Source of the DNA: Callorhinus ursinus
Taxonomy: Eukaryota > Chordata > Mammalia > Carnivora > Otariidae
Direction: 5' to 3'
NCBI RefSeq assembly: GCF_003265705.1
Contig: NW_020312903.1
Coordinates: 24,472,107-24,536,106, forward strand
Length of the DNA stretch: 64,000 nucleotides
Numbering within the stretch: position 1 is the first letter of the stretch; every line of letters starts with the position of its first letter. Both the position numbers and the translations under genes were made by a program. Of the stretch, positions 34,490-44,922 are shown piece by piece. The notes beneath the pieces are model-generated. The model was not told the origin of the DNA and searched no databases. It saw nothing but the letters and a program-made list of their open reading frames with translations.

Positions 34490-34630
34490 AGAGTTCACAA
34501 GGGCAGTCATTTGTGTCTACTGTTGTCGCTTTGATTAGCTAACTGATGTACCCAAAGTACCTTGAACAGTGCTTAGCACATAACAGGCACTCAGTAAATA
34601 CTCGATAAATACATTTTAAATGAATGAAAG
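34490..34630 (+). repeat. L2 LINE 3' end
   Basis: 'cacaagggcagtcatttgtg', 'agtaccttgaacagtgctta', 'gcacataacaggcactcagt' and 'tttaaatgaatgaaag' give a well-preserved L2 terminus. Confidence 0.75.
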
Positions 34631-35149
34631 TTGATACAAAAGAAAATCACATGGAGAGACAGATTGTTTAGATTGAGGTATCTAAAAAGGTCTCTGATGG
34701 AGAAATATTTTAGCTGAGGCTGAAGAAATAACAATATCCAGAGCCCTCTTCCTTTCTGAATGTCACCACAGTGTCCCTATCCCCTCCATTGCTTACTCTC
34801 AACTATAAGAATGGGTCATCATAAAATAATTCAAATAAAGATAAAAATTATGAATAATAGTCTAATATGTTGCCTCTCCTATGACATTTGCATTCCTAAT
34901 ATTGGTCCTGGGAGAAGGAACATCTTCTAAGGAATGATTTTCTAACAGTATAGCTTGATGACTAATGACCACTGAATAGAGAAGTATTTGTCCTTTTGTC
35001 AGAGTCCTTTTGATTACACCAAATAATACAACTTACTACCAGTCTCTGCATAAAACTAGTGATACAATCATTAACAGGTATGAATCACATTTTCTTCCAA
35101 ACTTAAGGCTAGCATTTATGATTAACATTTCCTCTTAGAGAAGAACTGA
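34631..35149. other. No gene or family recognised
   Basis: AT-rich sequence without named repeat. Confidence 0.5.
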
Positions 35150-35540
35150 TGAAATAATAGACTGTTAATGTGGCAAAGGACTTGAGAGATCATCTAGTTC
35201 AAATTCTTCCATAGATAGGAACTTTTTATTCCATGGCCTGCCTTTGAACAGTCATACAATCCGAGCTTCCTTACAAAACAATCCATTCCATGACTAGTAC
35301 CTGGCAAATGATACTAAGTCACTAGTTGAAGGATTTCTCTCTTCCTAAAACTTTTATGTACTGGTTCTGGTTCATCTAGTCAACAGGTATCTTGGCTCCA
35401 ACAAATTGCTAAGACACAGCAGTATAGTCATGCATGGGCCCTGCTTATATCATTCTGCCCTCTGGAGCCCATCAGAATACATCTGATCTATCTTCCCTGC
35501 GACAGCATCTCATAATTTTGGAAGACAGTTAATTCTTACA
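35150..35540. repeat. CR1-clade (L3-like) LINE relic, tentative
   Basis: 'gacttgagagatcatctagt', 'aacaatccattccatgacta' and 'tctgccctctggagcccatc' recall the arrangement of ancient CR1/L3 3' sequences in mammals. Identity is low. Confidence 0.4.
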
Positions 35541-35589
35541 GACGTGGAGAGCTGCCCATTCATCTTTACGAGAAGGCATTTTATTTTGT

Positions 35590-36535
35590 CGCTCGTTCAC
35601 AACTGCCATGTACCAGCTCCTGACCTAAGCACTAGGGATACTGCTCTGCACAAGACAGACATGGTCCTTGTCCCCAAGGAAATTCAAGTTTATCTGGAAG
35701 TATATGCCTTCAACAAGTTGATACAATATTGAGTATTATGACAAAGCAAGAAAAGATGCTCTGAGATCCGGGTGGTCAGAGGGTAGGGTTCCTAACAAAC
35801 TGACATTTAAAAGGACTGAGGTTTATCAGTGTGGGGGAAAGAATATCCCAGACTAGGGAACAGCAGGTGCAAACACCCGTTTGAAAACAAGAAGGCCATA
35901 TTTGGAACAGAGATGGCTAGCTAGGGCATAGTATGTGAAGGGAAAGTGTTAGTGAGATGAAGCTGGGGTGGGAGGGTGATCAGGATCCAGGTCGTGAAGG
36001 ACTCTGTAATTTAATTTGAAGGTTTTGTATTTCAGCCAAAGGACAAGGAGAAGAAATTGAAGGGTTTTAACAAGATACTGACATGAACAGATTTGAATTC
36101 TGTAATGGTTTCTCTAGCTTTGATGTTCAGAATGGAATGAAGATAAATAAAGCTAGAGGAAGGGGGATATGTCAATGTTCCTTAAAAGGTAGCATGCATG
36201 TAAATCATCCTGGGATCATGTCAAAATGCAGATAATAAGTAAGTTCGAGTGGGGGCTGGGATTCCATATTTCTAACAAGCTCCTGGATGATGCTGATGCT
36301 AACAAACTAAGGTCCTCACTTTGAGTAGTGAGTAGAAGGCTCTTGGGTGGGAAATGATGGAGACTGGATGAGGTGATAGCAGGGCAGCTGGAAGAGAAGT
36401 AGATGGGTCAGGTGAGTTTTAGAAAGTTGACTTCAGTAGGTCTTCATAATTGATTGGTGTGGGAGGTGAGAAAATGATGCCTCCCGGGCTTCTGGCTTAG
36501 CAAATGGGGATGTAGGGTTTGTGGTGTCTTTAAAC
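35590..36535. repeat. Ancient dispersed repeat, split by MER5A
   Basis: Opening 'ctgacctaagcactagggat', then 'atggtccttgtccccaagga', 'gggaacagcaggtgcaaaca', 'gaccaggtcgtgaaggactc'-like text at 35980-36010, 'ttttaacaagatactgacat', and after the MER5A at 36178-36325 'ggtgagttttagaaag' to 'cgggcttctggcttagcaaa'. The same order of blocks occurs at 62105-63990. Non-coding. Confidence 0.55.
36178..36325 (+). mobile_element. MER5A-type hAT relic
   Basis: 'gtagcatgcatgtaaatcat', 'catatttctaacaagctcct' and 'ggatgatgctgatgctaaca' mark a MER5A copy. It is inserted in an even older repeat. Confidence 0.7.
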
Positions 36536-37659
36536 GTATTGGTTATAATACAAAACAAAACTCTTAATAATTTTCAGCCTCTCATAAATATAATAAGTTT
36601 TCTCCAGTTAGTTGTCTCTGGTCTATAAAATCTGACATATTTATTCTAAAATGTGTTAAGTGGCTTAGAAAACGCATAGCTTAGGCATATTGCCTTGATA
36701 CAATATCTGGGTTCTTTAAAGACAAACAGTCTAGGAATTAGCTTTCTGTCTATATAGCAACATACACATTCAGTATCTTTATAGTCTTGCAAGTGTGCAG
36801 ATCTATATACCTCTACAGAGCACTCTGGACTTCAAGGGACTGCATACCAATGGGGTCCCTTTCTGGCTTTAGCAGCAGAAATGGGTAACTAGAGATGAAA
36901 ACGCTCATTTCCTAAATTTTTACTACTGGTGTGGTAGTAATAGTGCAAATTGCATTTCAGCAACATGGTTCTTAACAGCTAGGATTCCTTCTACACTCCC
37001 ACAGAGCATTCCCTGGCAGATTTGTGTTAAACAGAAGAGGTAATTTAAAGGTTTGATTATTATAGATTTCTTGAAGTTTAGCACACATAGCAATTGCAGC
37101 CAGCCTTGCTAGAATAGTTGGGGGTTGGGGAGGGAATCTGATATACTGAAACAATGAAACCTCATTTTGAGAGACAGCTCATATCCATTTTGTGTTCTAT
37201 GAACAAAGTGTTTGTTGAGCTATTCAGGCATAGGATTGATGAGCAGGTCCTAGGCTTGTCAGCTGACTTAGAAAGCCAAAATATTCCTGGTTGCAAAGCT
37301 TAAAAAAGATTGTTGTTTATGGTATATATTCCATAGTTTTCCATCTACTTAAATTGAAGCTGACAGAAATTCAAAGTCAATGTCTTCCTTATAAAGTGAT
37401 CCTTTGTGATGTAATTACAGAATGAAATCTCTTGGCTGAAATAGGATTTTCTCCCCTAGAGATGACATTAAAAAGAAATGGAGATTACCAATAAACAATC
37501 TGAGAACCTAGATGAGTAGCCGTGAAAGGAAGTCAAGTCATTTCTTTAATTCTCTTGAATGCTGTCAGAAAATAACATCATTGAGTTGAAACAAATAATT
37601 CAAACTAGGCTGCAGAGACCAACGCATTGCTGAAGTCCCTCCCAGGAAAGGTCAGTCAG
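36536..37659. other. No gene or family recognised
   Basis: 1.1 kb, no repeat that I can name and no credible coding frame. Confidence 0.5.
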
Positions 37660-38390
37660 TCGAATCAGAATAGAAGACATCTTTGGGGTAGCTGCCCAGC
37701 ACTGTTTTTCTGACAACTTCCCTGCTGAAGTTGGGTCCCTGTGGCAAAGATAATTCTATTTCCTTTACTCCTCGGCTCATGGGTAGACAGAATTTCCCAG
37801 CCTCCCTTGCATGTAGATGGGTCCTGTGGCTGAGCTCCGGCCATGGCAAGTGGGTGGAAGTGATGAATGTCACTTCCAAGCCTGAGGCCAAAAAACCCTT
37901 CCAGGAGCTGGCCCACCTGCTCCCTCTCTCTCCACCTATTGGCCTCCCCATTACAGAAGAGCCAATGGAGAGCTCTGATATCATAAAAGAAGCTGAAGTC
38001 ACAAAATCCCCTGATTCATTTTTATCTATCCTTTTATCATGGCAGTATCACACCGTAACACATACAGTCTCTATGAGCCATGTCTTACAACTCCAGGATC
38101 CAAGTTAATCGGCCCAAGAGTAAGTCGCTCACTGTTGGGCCAGCTTCCCCTCTCTCACTGCTGACTTCTGGAACTGAGGACATGGCAATCTAGGAGCTTG
38201 GCCCAGCCTCGTTTGGTGGCATGCAGGTGGAAGTGAATAAAATCAGTCTGTGGAAGCGGGTAAGCAGGCCGACTGCCCAGGAGAGTGACAGTGAGACCAG
38301 AGAGATACAATGTGAGACGTGATGCCACAGCTCGGTTTCTTGAAAATCTGCTATTTCCTGGTTCTCTCCTCTCATTAAACCAACCCTTTT
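37660..38390. repeat. Less AT-rich patch, probably an old mammalian LTR-like repeat
   Basis: 'agaatttcccagcctccctt', 'gcatgtagatgggtcctgtg', 'gctgagctccggccatggca' and 'gaatgtcacttccaagcctg' resemble a dispersed mammalian LTR-like repeat ('gcatgtagatgggtcctgtggctgag' in pieces). Frames of 116-125 codons lie on both strands over the same bases, which argues against real coding. Confidence 0.4.
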
Positions 38391-38730
38391 AACTGTAGTC
38401 CTCTGAAGAAGTCCACTGAAGCAGGGATTTGGAAAAATTCCTTACAGAAGACTTCCTATCAAGGCCATTTATTGCTTTTCTTCCTGAGACTTATAATTGA
38501 ACTCATTCTAGTGAAGATCCGAGAGTTCAGATTATACTGTCTCTATTCAGTAATTCAGGCTATTCTTCCACAATTGAAATGCGGAGCCAGAACCGCTATC
38601 CCATCTGGGCTGCCTGTTGCTTTATTTCAAGTCACACTGTTTGTTCAGAACAGTGAGGGCCAATAGCTAAGTGAAGAGCCCTCCGACCCTTAGATGGTGA
38701 GAAGAAGGGGAGAGGAATGTGTTCAAATAT
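38391..38730. other. No gene or family recognised
   Basis: Nothing identifiable before the next SINE. Confidence 0.5.
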
Positions 38731-38739
38731 TTTGATTCA

Positions 38740-38893
38740 GGGGAGCCTGGGTGGCTCAGCCGTTAAGTGTCTGGCTTCGGCTCAGGTCATGATCCCAGGG
38801 TCCTGGAATGGAGCCCCGCATCCATCTTCCTCCTCAGCGGGAAGCCTTCTTCTCCCTCTCCTGCTCCCCCTGCTTGTGTTCCTGCTCTCGCTG

Positions 38894-38924
<31 letters not shown>

Positions 38925-38957
38925 GTCAAATAAATAAAATCTTAAAAAAAAAAAAAA
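38740..38957 (+). mobile_element. CAN-SINE
   Basis: Head 'gggagcctgggtggctcagc', 'gttaagtgtctggcttcggc', linker with an expanded (TC)n, tail 'gtcaaataaataaaatctta' and A run. Target duplication tttgattca at 38731-38739 and 38958-38966. Confidence 0.94.
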
Positions 38958-38966
38958 TTTGATTCA

Positions 38967-39549
38967 ATTTAGGAAGAAGGAAGGGAAGAAAAAAGAAGTT
39001 GATGATGGTGGATAAGAAATGTATCAGAGGCAGGTGGAAAGGAAAAATAAGGCAGAAAAAAAATAATGAGAAAAGTGGGGAAAGTAGACACTGTACTCTC
39101 TCCGTCTAATACACCCCCTGCTGGCTGGTCAGGTTTATCACTAATGGGGGCATCAAAACCAACTAAATGGAAAAAAAAAAAAAAAAGTTTGCTCTTACAA
39201 GCCTCAACCAGTTCAGCCTTCCCGGAAACAAACTGCTGTTAGGAGGAAAAGATAAGGATCCTCCCATGTTTGGGTCTAAAGTATTGACGAGGGACTGGGG
39301 AGGAGGGGGTGGAGAGCTGTTGATAAATGTAGCAATTTCTCTGTCGAATTGTTAAACTGTGCATCTGAATGCTATGTAGATGGGAGAGGGAGTGGGAATC
39401 AGCATCCTGATGGGAAAAGCAAGTAAAAAATTGCAGGCTACTAAAGGGTCTTTATGTAGATGATGCAATTTTTAAATTGGTTGGCAAGCCAACCAATCAT
39501 TATTTTCAAGCAATGATGATGCCTGTTCCTGTTGTTCTGGATTGTGTTG
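38967..39549. other. No gene or family recognised
   Basis: Purine-rich at 38968-39080 and a long A run at 39168-39186. Nothing else. Confidence 0.5.
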
Positions 39550-39780
39550 CCTTGCTCATCTCTCAGCATCCTGTCTCTAGTTAAACTTCTACACTCAATC
39601 TCTCTTTCATAGTGCTACCCGAATTATATGTTTATACTATAAAGCTGACTATCCATGTCTTGTGTAAAAACTCATGTCATCCCATATTTTTAAATTAAGC
39701 AGCATCTCCTAATTAGTGCAATGCAAAATGTCCTTAACATATATGTTTGGGCTTACATTTTCCTTTTTCCTAACTTCCCA
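39550..39780 (+). repeat. L2 LINE fragment
   Basis: 'tagtgctacccgaattatat', 'aaaaactcatgtcatcccat' and 'cagcatctcctaattagtgc' resemble an L2 segment upstream of the 3' UTR. Weak. Confidence 0.45.
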
Positions 39781-40086
39781 TCTATTTGGAAAGAAGACTT
39801 CATTGAACCTAATGGTAAAGGAATCTCCAGAACATAGAAATAGGACCACATTCCACAACCCGTCAAAATGAAATATTTCTTATTTTCAAGATAGTCCCGC
39901 ATAGCCTTTTCACTCTTTGTTTTCCTATCTTTATTGTGCTACTTTCGTGGCATTACCAATGAATATTGCTTTAGTATTGTGAATGTATAGCATTTATATA
40001 ATAATATTATATATAATAATATTCCCCAATATACAGTAGAAACTTAAAGGATTTGTTCTAATCTGTTTGGCCATCATACAGATTGA

Positions 40087-40683
40087 TGTGAAAATGTTGG
40101 GATTTGGGAGCCAATGGTCAAGAAAGAATTCTTGAGGTGTCTTTGGTGCAAAAAGGGCGGTTTAATTAAAGCTCAGGGACAGGACCCATGGGCCGAAAGA
40201 GCTGTACCGGGGTCATGAGGAGTGGCCCATTATATACTTTCAAGTTGGGAGGGGGTTAGGGAGAGCCTAATTCTCTAAAGAATTTGGAAGCAAAGTTTTC
40301 AGGACCTTGAGGGGGCTAGCTGTTGTCAGGAAAAGGTCATTTATTACTGTCTAGTAAAACCTTAGTCATAAGGCCCTTCAGAGGTATATCAGTGAGCCAT
40401 ATGCTTGAAGGATGATTGCTAATATATATCTTAGGGAGGTAGAGATAAAGGAAGCTTCCAAAGGAATTTTTATTTGTTAAAGGAGACTTACAGGATCCTG
40501 GAGGTAGGGCTAATGATAAGCTAAGGTTGCCTTTTCCCCTTAGCAAAGTATTAACATTGAGGCAGTTGAGTTCCTAGAGGAAGGTCACTTTGCCTGTCTC
40601 AAGGACTTGTCAATGGACTGGAAGTTGTAAGGAAATTTACTTTTTTTCCCTAAATTTCTTTTGCCTTTGTTCTCCACATCACA
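40087..40683 (-). mobile_element. Solitary retroviral LTR (class I-like), reverse
   Basis: On the minus strand it starts TGTGATGTGGAGAACAAAGG and ends with CAACATTTTCACA, giving 5-bp inverted termini (tgtga/tcaca) and a TG...CA plan. A TATA-like 'gtatataatgggcc' and a 'tttaattaaacc' stretch before the end fit a U3-R-U5 layout. Length ~597 bp. No internal viral sequence flanks it, so it is a solo LTR. I do not assign a family name, and no target duplication is clear. Non-coding. Confidence 0.75.
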
Positions 40684-41599
40684 AATGACCAGATATTGTC
40701 TTGATCCAATTGATTCCACTGGCTTTTTAATCATAAAATGGAGATGTGGCTCCTTCCTGTACTTCTTTCATGCTCACCCTGTGAAGCTATATCGTTTGTT
40801 TGTTTTTATCTGTCTCATAAGCAAGTCTCAGTAACCATAACAGCATAAGCAGCTTGCAGTCCTTTAAATGAAGGTTATGGTAGATACTCTCCATTTCACT
40901 GGTGTCTTTGAAAAGTAATCTCTAGGCAGTTAACTTAATCCTATTACATTTAGTAAATGTTTTCAACCTCTGATAAAATAATATGTAAAATAAAAATTAA
41001 AAATTCAGGTGACTTCTCCAACCTAATAATTTTTTAAGCTCCTATTATTTCATGAGATTACTTTGTGTGATTGTTTTCCATGTTGTTTATTGGACATGGA
41101 GCTACACAAACATGAAAGTGGATAGCTGCTGTGTTCGCTTTGAAATGAGCTATTCGTCTCTGATTACTCAAGTCCTGTTACATTAGAACTATAGCATATT
41201 TCCTCCAAAAGGAAGAAACACGGCACATAAATGTGCGGGAGACAAGCTTGCACTGCCTTTTGCCAGAGCACTGGACCCGACAGGTCTAAACTTGGAATGC
41301 TGCACTGCCATCGGGGTGGGGGGGGCGGGTGGATAAAATTTTAACAGTCATTTGCTGTTGAACTGAGATGGAGGGGCGACATTCCCCAACAATCGGAAGA
41401 AATGCGGAGCCATGAGAATGTTTCTAAGATACAATGTGAAGACCTGTACTCTACTTTGGATTGTTTATCAAAAGTAAAATATATATATCTAAATCCATTC
41501 CCTTCCTTCAAAGTAGGGTTCTATTATTATGATGTGTCACTTTCCTTTTTTAATTACATTTCATTTCCTTTAAGTCATAATTTGAACCCAAATGAATTG
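40684..41599. other. No gene or family recognised
   Basis: AT-rich with a G-rich run at 41315-41331. Nothing else identifiable. Confidence 0.5.
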
Positions 41600-41745
41600 T
41601 AGGGCTTGTCTAGCATAAACCCCTTATTGCAGAGATAATGAAATGGAAGTCCAAATATTGCTACAATTTGCCCTGTCATTATAACTTATTAGTGGTGAGT
41701 CTGGGAGACCCAAGTCCCTATCTCCCAATGGAATGCCCTCATTTT
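41600..41745 (-). repeat. MIR SINE, reverse
   Basis: 'cagagataatgaaatggaag' and 'tagtggtgagtctgggagac' resemble reversed MIR. Decayed. Confidence 0.55.
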
Positions 41746-42104
41746 TGCAAGACCCTGTTCCCAATAATATCAGAACATAGATACTTCCCAACCTTGTAAA
41801 TAGTCATTTAGCCAGTCTTCCAGTAGTAAAACACAAGTACAAGTGAGTCAACAGTGTTGACTTTAACATTCCACATACATTTTTGTTGTTGGAAGGCGAA
41901 TAAATAAAATATTAAGGTAGAAGAGTGAATGGACTGATTGATTTTTGTGCTTATTTGTTAAACTAGTATACTTATCCTTTATTAGTCTTTGATCTCTATC
42001 TCCAGTAAGGTCCAGAGCTGTCGCTGCATGTTATTTTATTATTATTTTGTTGTTGCATTTTTTAAAGGAAATTTTTTTTTAAAAAAATTGGTTCATATGT
42101 AGTT
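41746..42104. other. No gene or family recognised
   Basis: AT-rich spacer. Nothing identifiable. Confidence 0.5.
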
Positions 42105-42119
42105 AACATTATACATTTA

Positions 42120-42300
42120 TTTTTTTTTAAGATTTTATTCATTTATTTGAGAGAGAGAGAGCATGACCCCAGTGAGGGGCAAAGGGAGAAACAGGCTCCC
42201 CGATGAGCCGGGAGCCCAATGTGGGACTCAATCCCAGGACCCTGGGATCATAACTTGGGCCAAAGACAGACACTTAACCAACTGAGTCACCTAGGCACTC
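42120..42300 (-). mobile_element. CAN-SINE, reverse
   Basis: T-rich tail, purine linker, 'atgagccgggagcccaatgt', head end 'accaactgagtcacctaggc'. 15-bp flanks aacattatacattta (42105-42119) and aacattataaattta (42301-42315) differ at one base. Confidence 0.94.
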
Positions 42301-42462
42301 AACATTATAAATTTAAAAACAAAAACAAAACCCTAAACCACCTTAATTTGACCTCTGTTTAGTAATCATTGGGTTATATGAGAAGCAGAAATAAATCATA
42401 AATGACCAAGAAACATGGCTTCATGTAGTCACATATTTTTGGGTTTTTTTCCATTAATTTTT

Positions 42463-42648
42463 TTAAAGATTTTATTTATTTATTTGACAGAGAGAGACAG
42501 CGAGAGAGGGAACAGGGAGAGAGGGGGAGAGAGAGAAGCAGACTCCCCCCTGAGTAGGGAGCCCGATGTGGGGCTCGATCCCAGGACCCCAGGATCACGA
42601 CCCAAGCTGAAGGCAGATGGTTAACGACTGAGCCACCCAGGCGCCGCC
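42463..42648 (-). mobile_element. CAN-SINE, reverse, young
   Basis: 'aaagattttatttatttatt', 'gacagagagagacagcgaga', head end 'cgactgagccacccaggcgc'. Perfect 12-bp duplication ccattaattttt at 42451-42462 and 42649-42660. Confidence 0.95.
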
Positions 42649-43091
42649 CCATTAATTTTTAACTTATTTGCTCTATATATGCATCAGTAACATTGCTCAT
42701 TTAATTTGTTCATCAGTTTTTATAACATTCCTATTCAAAAAGGACTGAACCTTTTTCAACTTATTAATATGAGCTAAAACAAACTCATCCTTACTTGCAT
42801 TAAAATTCAAAAGTCCTAAATCTTATTCTTGGATGGACACCATTCCCAAGGGTCTAACACTTATGGATAGGAAACAGCTGAGTCATCCTGTGAATCCCTG
42901 CAGGTCTTCTGGTATCTGTCCAATCCTTTAGGCATAATAGATAGGATACCTAACTCCCTTAGCCAAACTTCTGGAAGTCTGCATGCCAGACAGCTCAAAG
43001 CATTTTGCATTTGGAATAGTTGGTAAAGGGGAGCAAAATTTACCGTGCCAAAATATGCCATTTAAGCACATGGATTATCTTAAACTGGTTA

Positions 43092-43286
43092 CTGTTTTTT
43101 AAAGATTTTATTTATTTATTTGACAGAGAGAGACACAGCGAGAGGGAACACAAGCAGGGGGAGTGGGAGAGGGAGAAGCAGGCTTCCCGCTGAGCAGGGA
43201 GCCCAATGCGGGGCTCCATCCCAGGACCCTGGGATCATGACCTGAGCCGAAGGCAGATGCTCAACGACTGAGCCACCCAGGTGCCC
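43092..43286 (-). mobile_element. CAN-SINE, reverse, young
   Basis: Complete reverse copy ending 'gagccacccaggtgcccc'. Flanks cttaaactggtta (43079-43091) and cttaagctggtta (43287-43299), one mismatch. Inserted in the LTR relic. Confidence 0.95.
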
Positions 43287-43456
43287 CTTAAGCTGGTTAT
43301 TTTTGAGAAACTGAAGATACAGGAAAAGCTCTGAAAACTAAGTTACCTTTTTGTAAGAGACATTTATGTTTTCAAGGGAAATCTCCATTTGTAAGGGTGT
43401 CTCCCTCTCTATCCCAGGAAAAGGAGGAGGACCAAATCTCTAGAAAATCTTTTTTT

Positions 43457-43641
43457 GGGGGCGCCTGCATGGCTCAGTCCTTAAGTGTCTGCCTTTGGCT
43501 CAGGTCATGATCCCAGGGTCCTGGGATAGGCCGAGTCGGGCTCCCCGCTCTGCTTCTCCCTCTCCCACTCCCCCTACTTGTATTCCCTCTCTCACTGTGT
43601 CTCTCTGTCAAATAAATAAAATCTTTAAAAAAAAAAAAAAG
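43457..43641 (+). mobile_element. CAN-SINE, forward member of a tail-to-tail pair
   Basis: Head 'ggggcgcctgcatggctcag', shortened middle ('gtcgggctccccgctctgct'), TC linker, tail 'caaataaataaaatctttaa' and 14-17 A. The next SINE begins two bases later in reverse orientation. Confidence 0.94.
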
Positions 43642-43643
43642 AA

Positions 43644-43851
43644 TTTTTTTTTTTTTATTTTTGAGAGAGAGAGTGCGCCAGTGCAAGAGTGCACAAGCGG
43701 GGGGTGGGGGGGTGGGGGGGCGGGGCGGGCAGAGGGAGAGGCAGGCTCCCCGCTGAGCAAGAAGCCCGATGTAGGGCTCCATCCCAGGACCCTGAGATCA
43801 TGACCTGAGCTGAACTCAGACACTTAACTGACTGAGCCACCTAGGCACCCC
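43644..43851 (-). mobile_element. CAN-SINE, reverse member of a tail-to-tail pair
   Basis: A 14-T run, G-rich linker (43697-43730), 'ccccgctgagcaagaagccc' and head end 'gagccacctaggcacccc'. Frames of 61-102 codons on both strands across this pair are by-products. Confidence 0.94.
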
Positions 43852-44179
43852 TAATCTCTTTTTTATTACAGGCCGTCTCAGCTAAGAACCCAGAAGGTTT
43901 AAGGGGAAATTATTTGACCTAGCCTACATAACTACAGATGTCATTTCTAGGGGAAGTTGACAGCATAAATACCATGGAAAGGCACTGAGTTTATGAGCAC
44001 TTTATCTGCTGAGGTGCCAAGAAGAAGAGAAGCTTAGGAGACATCAGATTAAAAGAATATTAAAGGAATTAATACAATGGAACAGTCTAAACTTTTTTAA
44101 ACTACAACCCGCAGCAAAAATAAGTTTTATTGTCAATCACACACAGGTATATGCATAAGGTAAGCATCTGTTCATATGA

Positions 44180-44560
44180 TGTAACAGAGAGACTTCTTAT
44201 ATATATAACAATGATTTAAACAAGAGAAAATTCATTGCTCTCATGTAAGATTCCAAATGGGTGAGCCAGGCCTGCAATATTGACCTAGGCTCCTCCTATC
44301 TTGGTGTTCTGCCTTCCCGATCAGACCACTTTTTGTGTAAGATGGGTGTTTTACTTCCAGTCATCATGCCCACAGTCAGTTAGTGGGAAGAAGAGAAAAG
44401 AAAAAGGTGACATACCTCTTCTCTTAAAGGGGATGCCACAGAAGTTATCCAAATCACTTTATTCATATCCCACTGGCAGACGTAGTCATGTGGCCACAAC
44501 CAGATGCAAAAGAGACTGGAAAATACAGGCTGGTGCTGGGTGGCCATGTGCCAAATTAAT
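44180..44560. repeat. Old mammalian dispersed repeat, family unassigned
   Basis: 'gaaaattcattgctctcatg', 'ttccagtcatcatgcccaca', 'tcatatcccactggcagacg', 'tagtcatgtggccacaacca' and 'gactggaaaatacaggctgg' recur in the same order at 47225-47549 plus 48084-48235. Non-coding; the 95-codon frame is not a gene. Confidence 0.55.
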
Positions 44561-44764
44561 ATCCTATTACATGCAAAATGTGTATTAGATATGGTAACAC
44601 CAGCTGCTATTTAAAAACAGAAAAAGAGGGGCCCCTGGGTGCCTCAGTGGTTAAGCATCCGACTCTTGGTTTCTGCTCAGGTCTTGACCTCAGGGTCCCG
44701 AGATTGAGCCTGGTGTCAGGCTCCCTGCTGGGCCTGCAGTCTGCTTATGATTCTCTTTCCCTCT

Positions 44765-44792
44765 CCCCCCCCCCCCCCCCCCCCCCCCCCCC
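44765..44792. repeat. (C)28 homopolymer at the gap edge
   Basis: An unbroken run of 28 C ends exactly at the N block. It lies in the C-rich linker of a SINE. Its length may be a sequencing or assembly artefact. Confidence 0.9.
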
Positions 44793-44892
44793 NNNNNNNN
44801 NNNNNNNNNNNNNNNNNNNNNNNNNNNNNNNNNNNNNNNNNNNNNNNNNNNNNNNNNNNNNNNNNNNNNNNNNNNNNNNNNNNNNNNNNNNN
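44793..44892. other. Assembly gap, 100 N
   Basis: Exactly 100 N. A round number of this kind usually means a gap of unknown size. Apparent open frames across it are not real. Confidence 0.99.
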
Positions 44893-44922
44893 TTGCGCAC
44901 GCTCTCTCTCAAAAAAAAAAAA

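Larger units (their letters stand above)
43041..43928 (+). mobile_element. Retroviral-type LTR broken by three SINEs
   Basis: Without the SINEs at 43092-43286, 43457-43641 and 43644-43851, the remaining pieces read 'accgtgccaaaatatgccat', 'aggaaaagctctgaaaacta', 'tccatttgtaagggtgtctc', 'cctctctatcccaggaaaag' and 'cagctaagaacccagaaggt'. The first four blocks align in order with the minus strand of the LTR at 47550-48083. The last resembles the usual 3' end of such LTRs. It has lost internal sequence and is the oldest or most damaged of the three relatives. Confidence 0.65.
44628..44922 (+). mobile_element. CAN-SINE, long subfamily, interrupted by assembly gap
   Basis: Head 'ggggcccctgggtgcctcag', 'catccgactcttggtttctg', 'cctgctgggcctgcagtctg', 'ttatgattctctttccctct', then 28 C and the gap. 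After the gap come 'gcacgctctctctc' and the A tail. The missing part is the C-rich linker of the SINE. Confidence 0.9.

Noticed and set aside
37652..38108. Open frames of 116, 83 and 125 codons on both strands
   Set aside because: They overlap over the same bases, reflect a local base-composition shift, have no motif, and the DNA resembles an old dispersed repeat.
41315..41331. G-rich run as a G-quadruplex or CpG island
   Set aside because: One short G run only; no repeated G-triplet spacing or CpG enrichment around it.
43474..43840. Four overlapping frames of 61-102 codons
   Set aside because: They translate the SINE pair and its G- or C-rich linkers.
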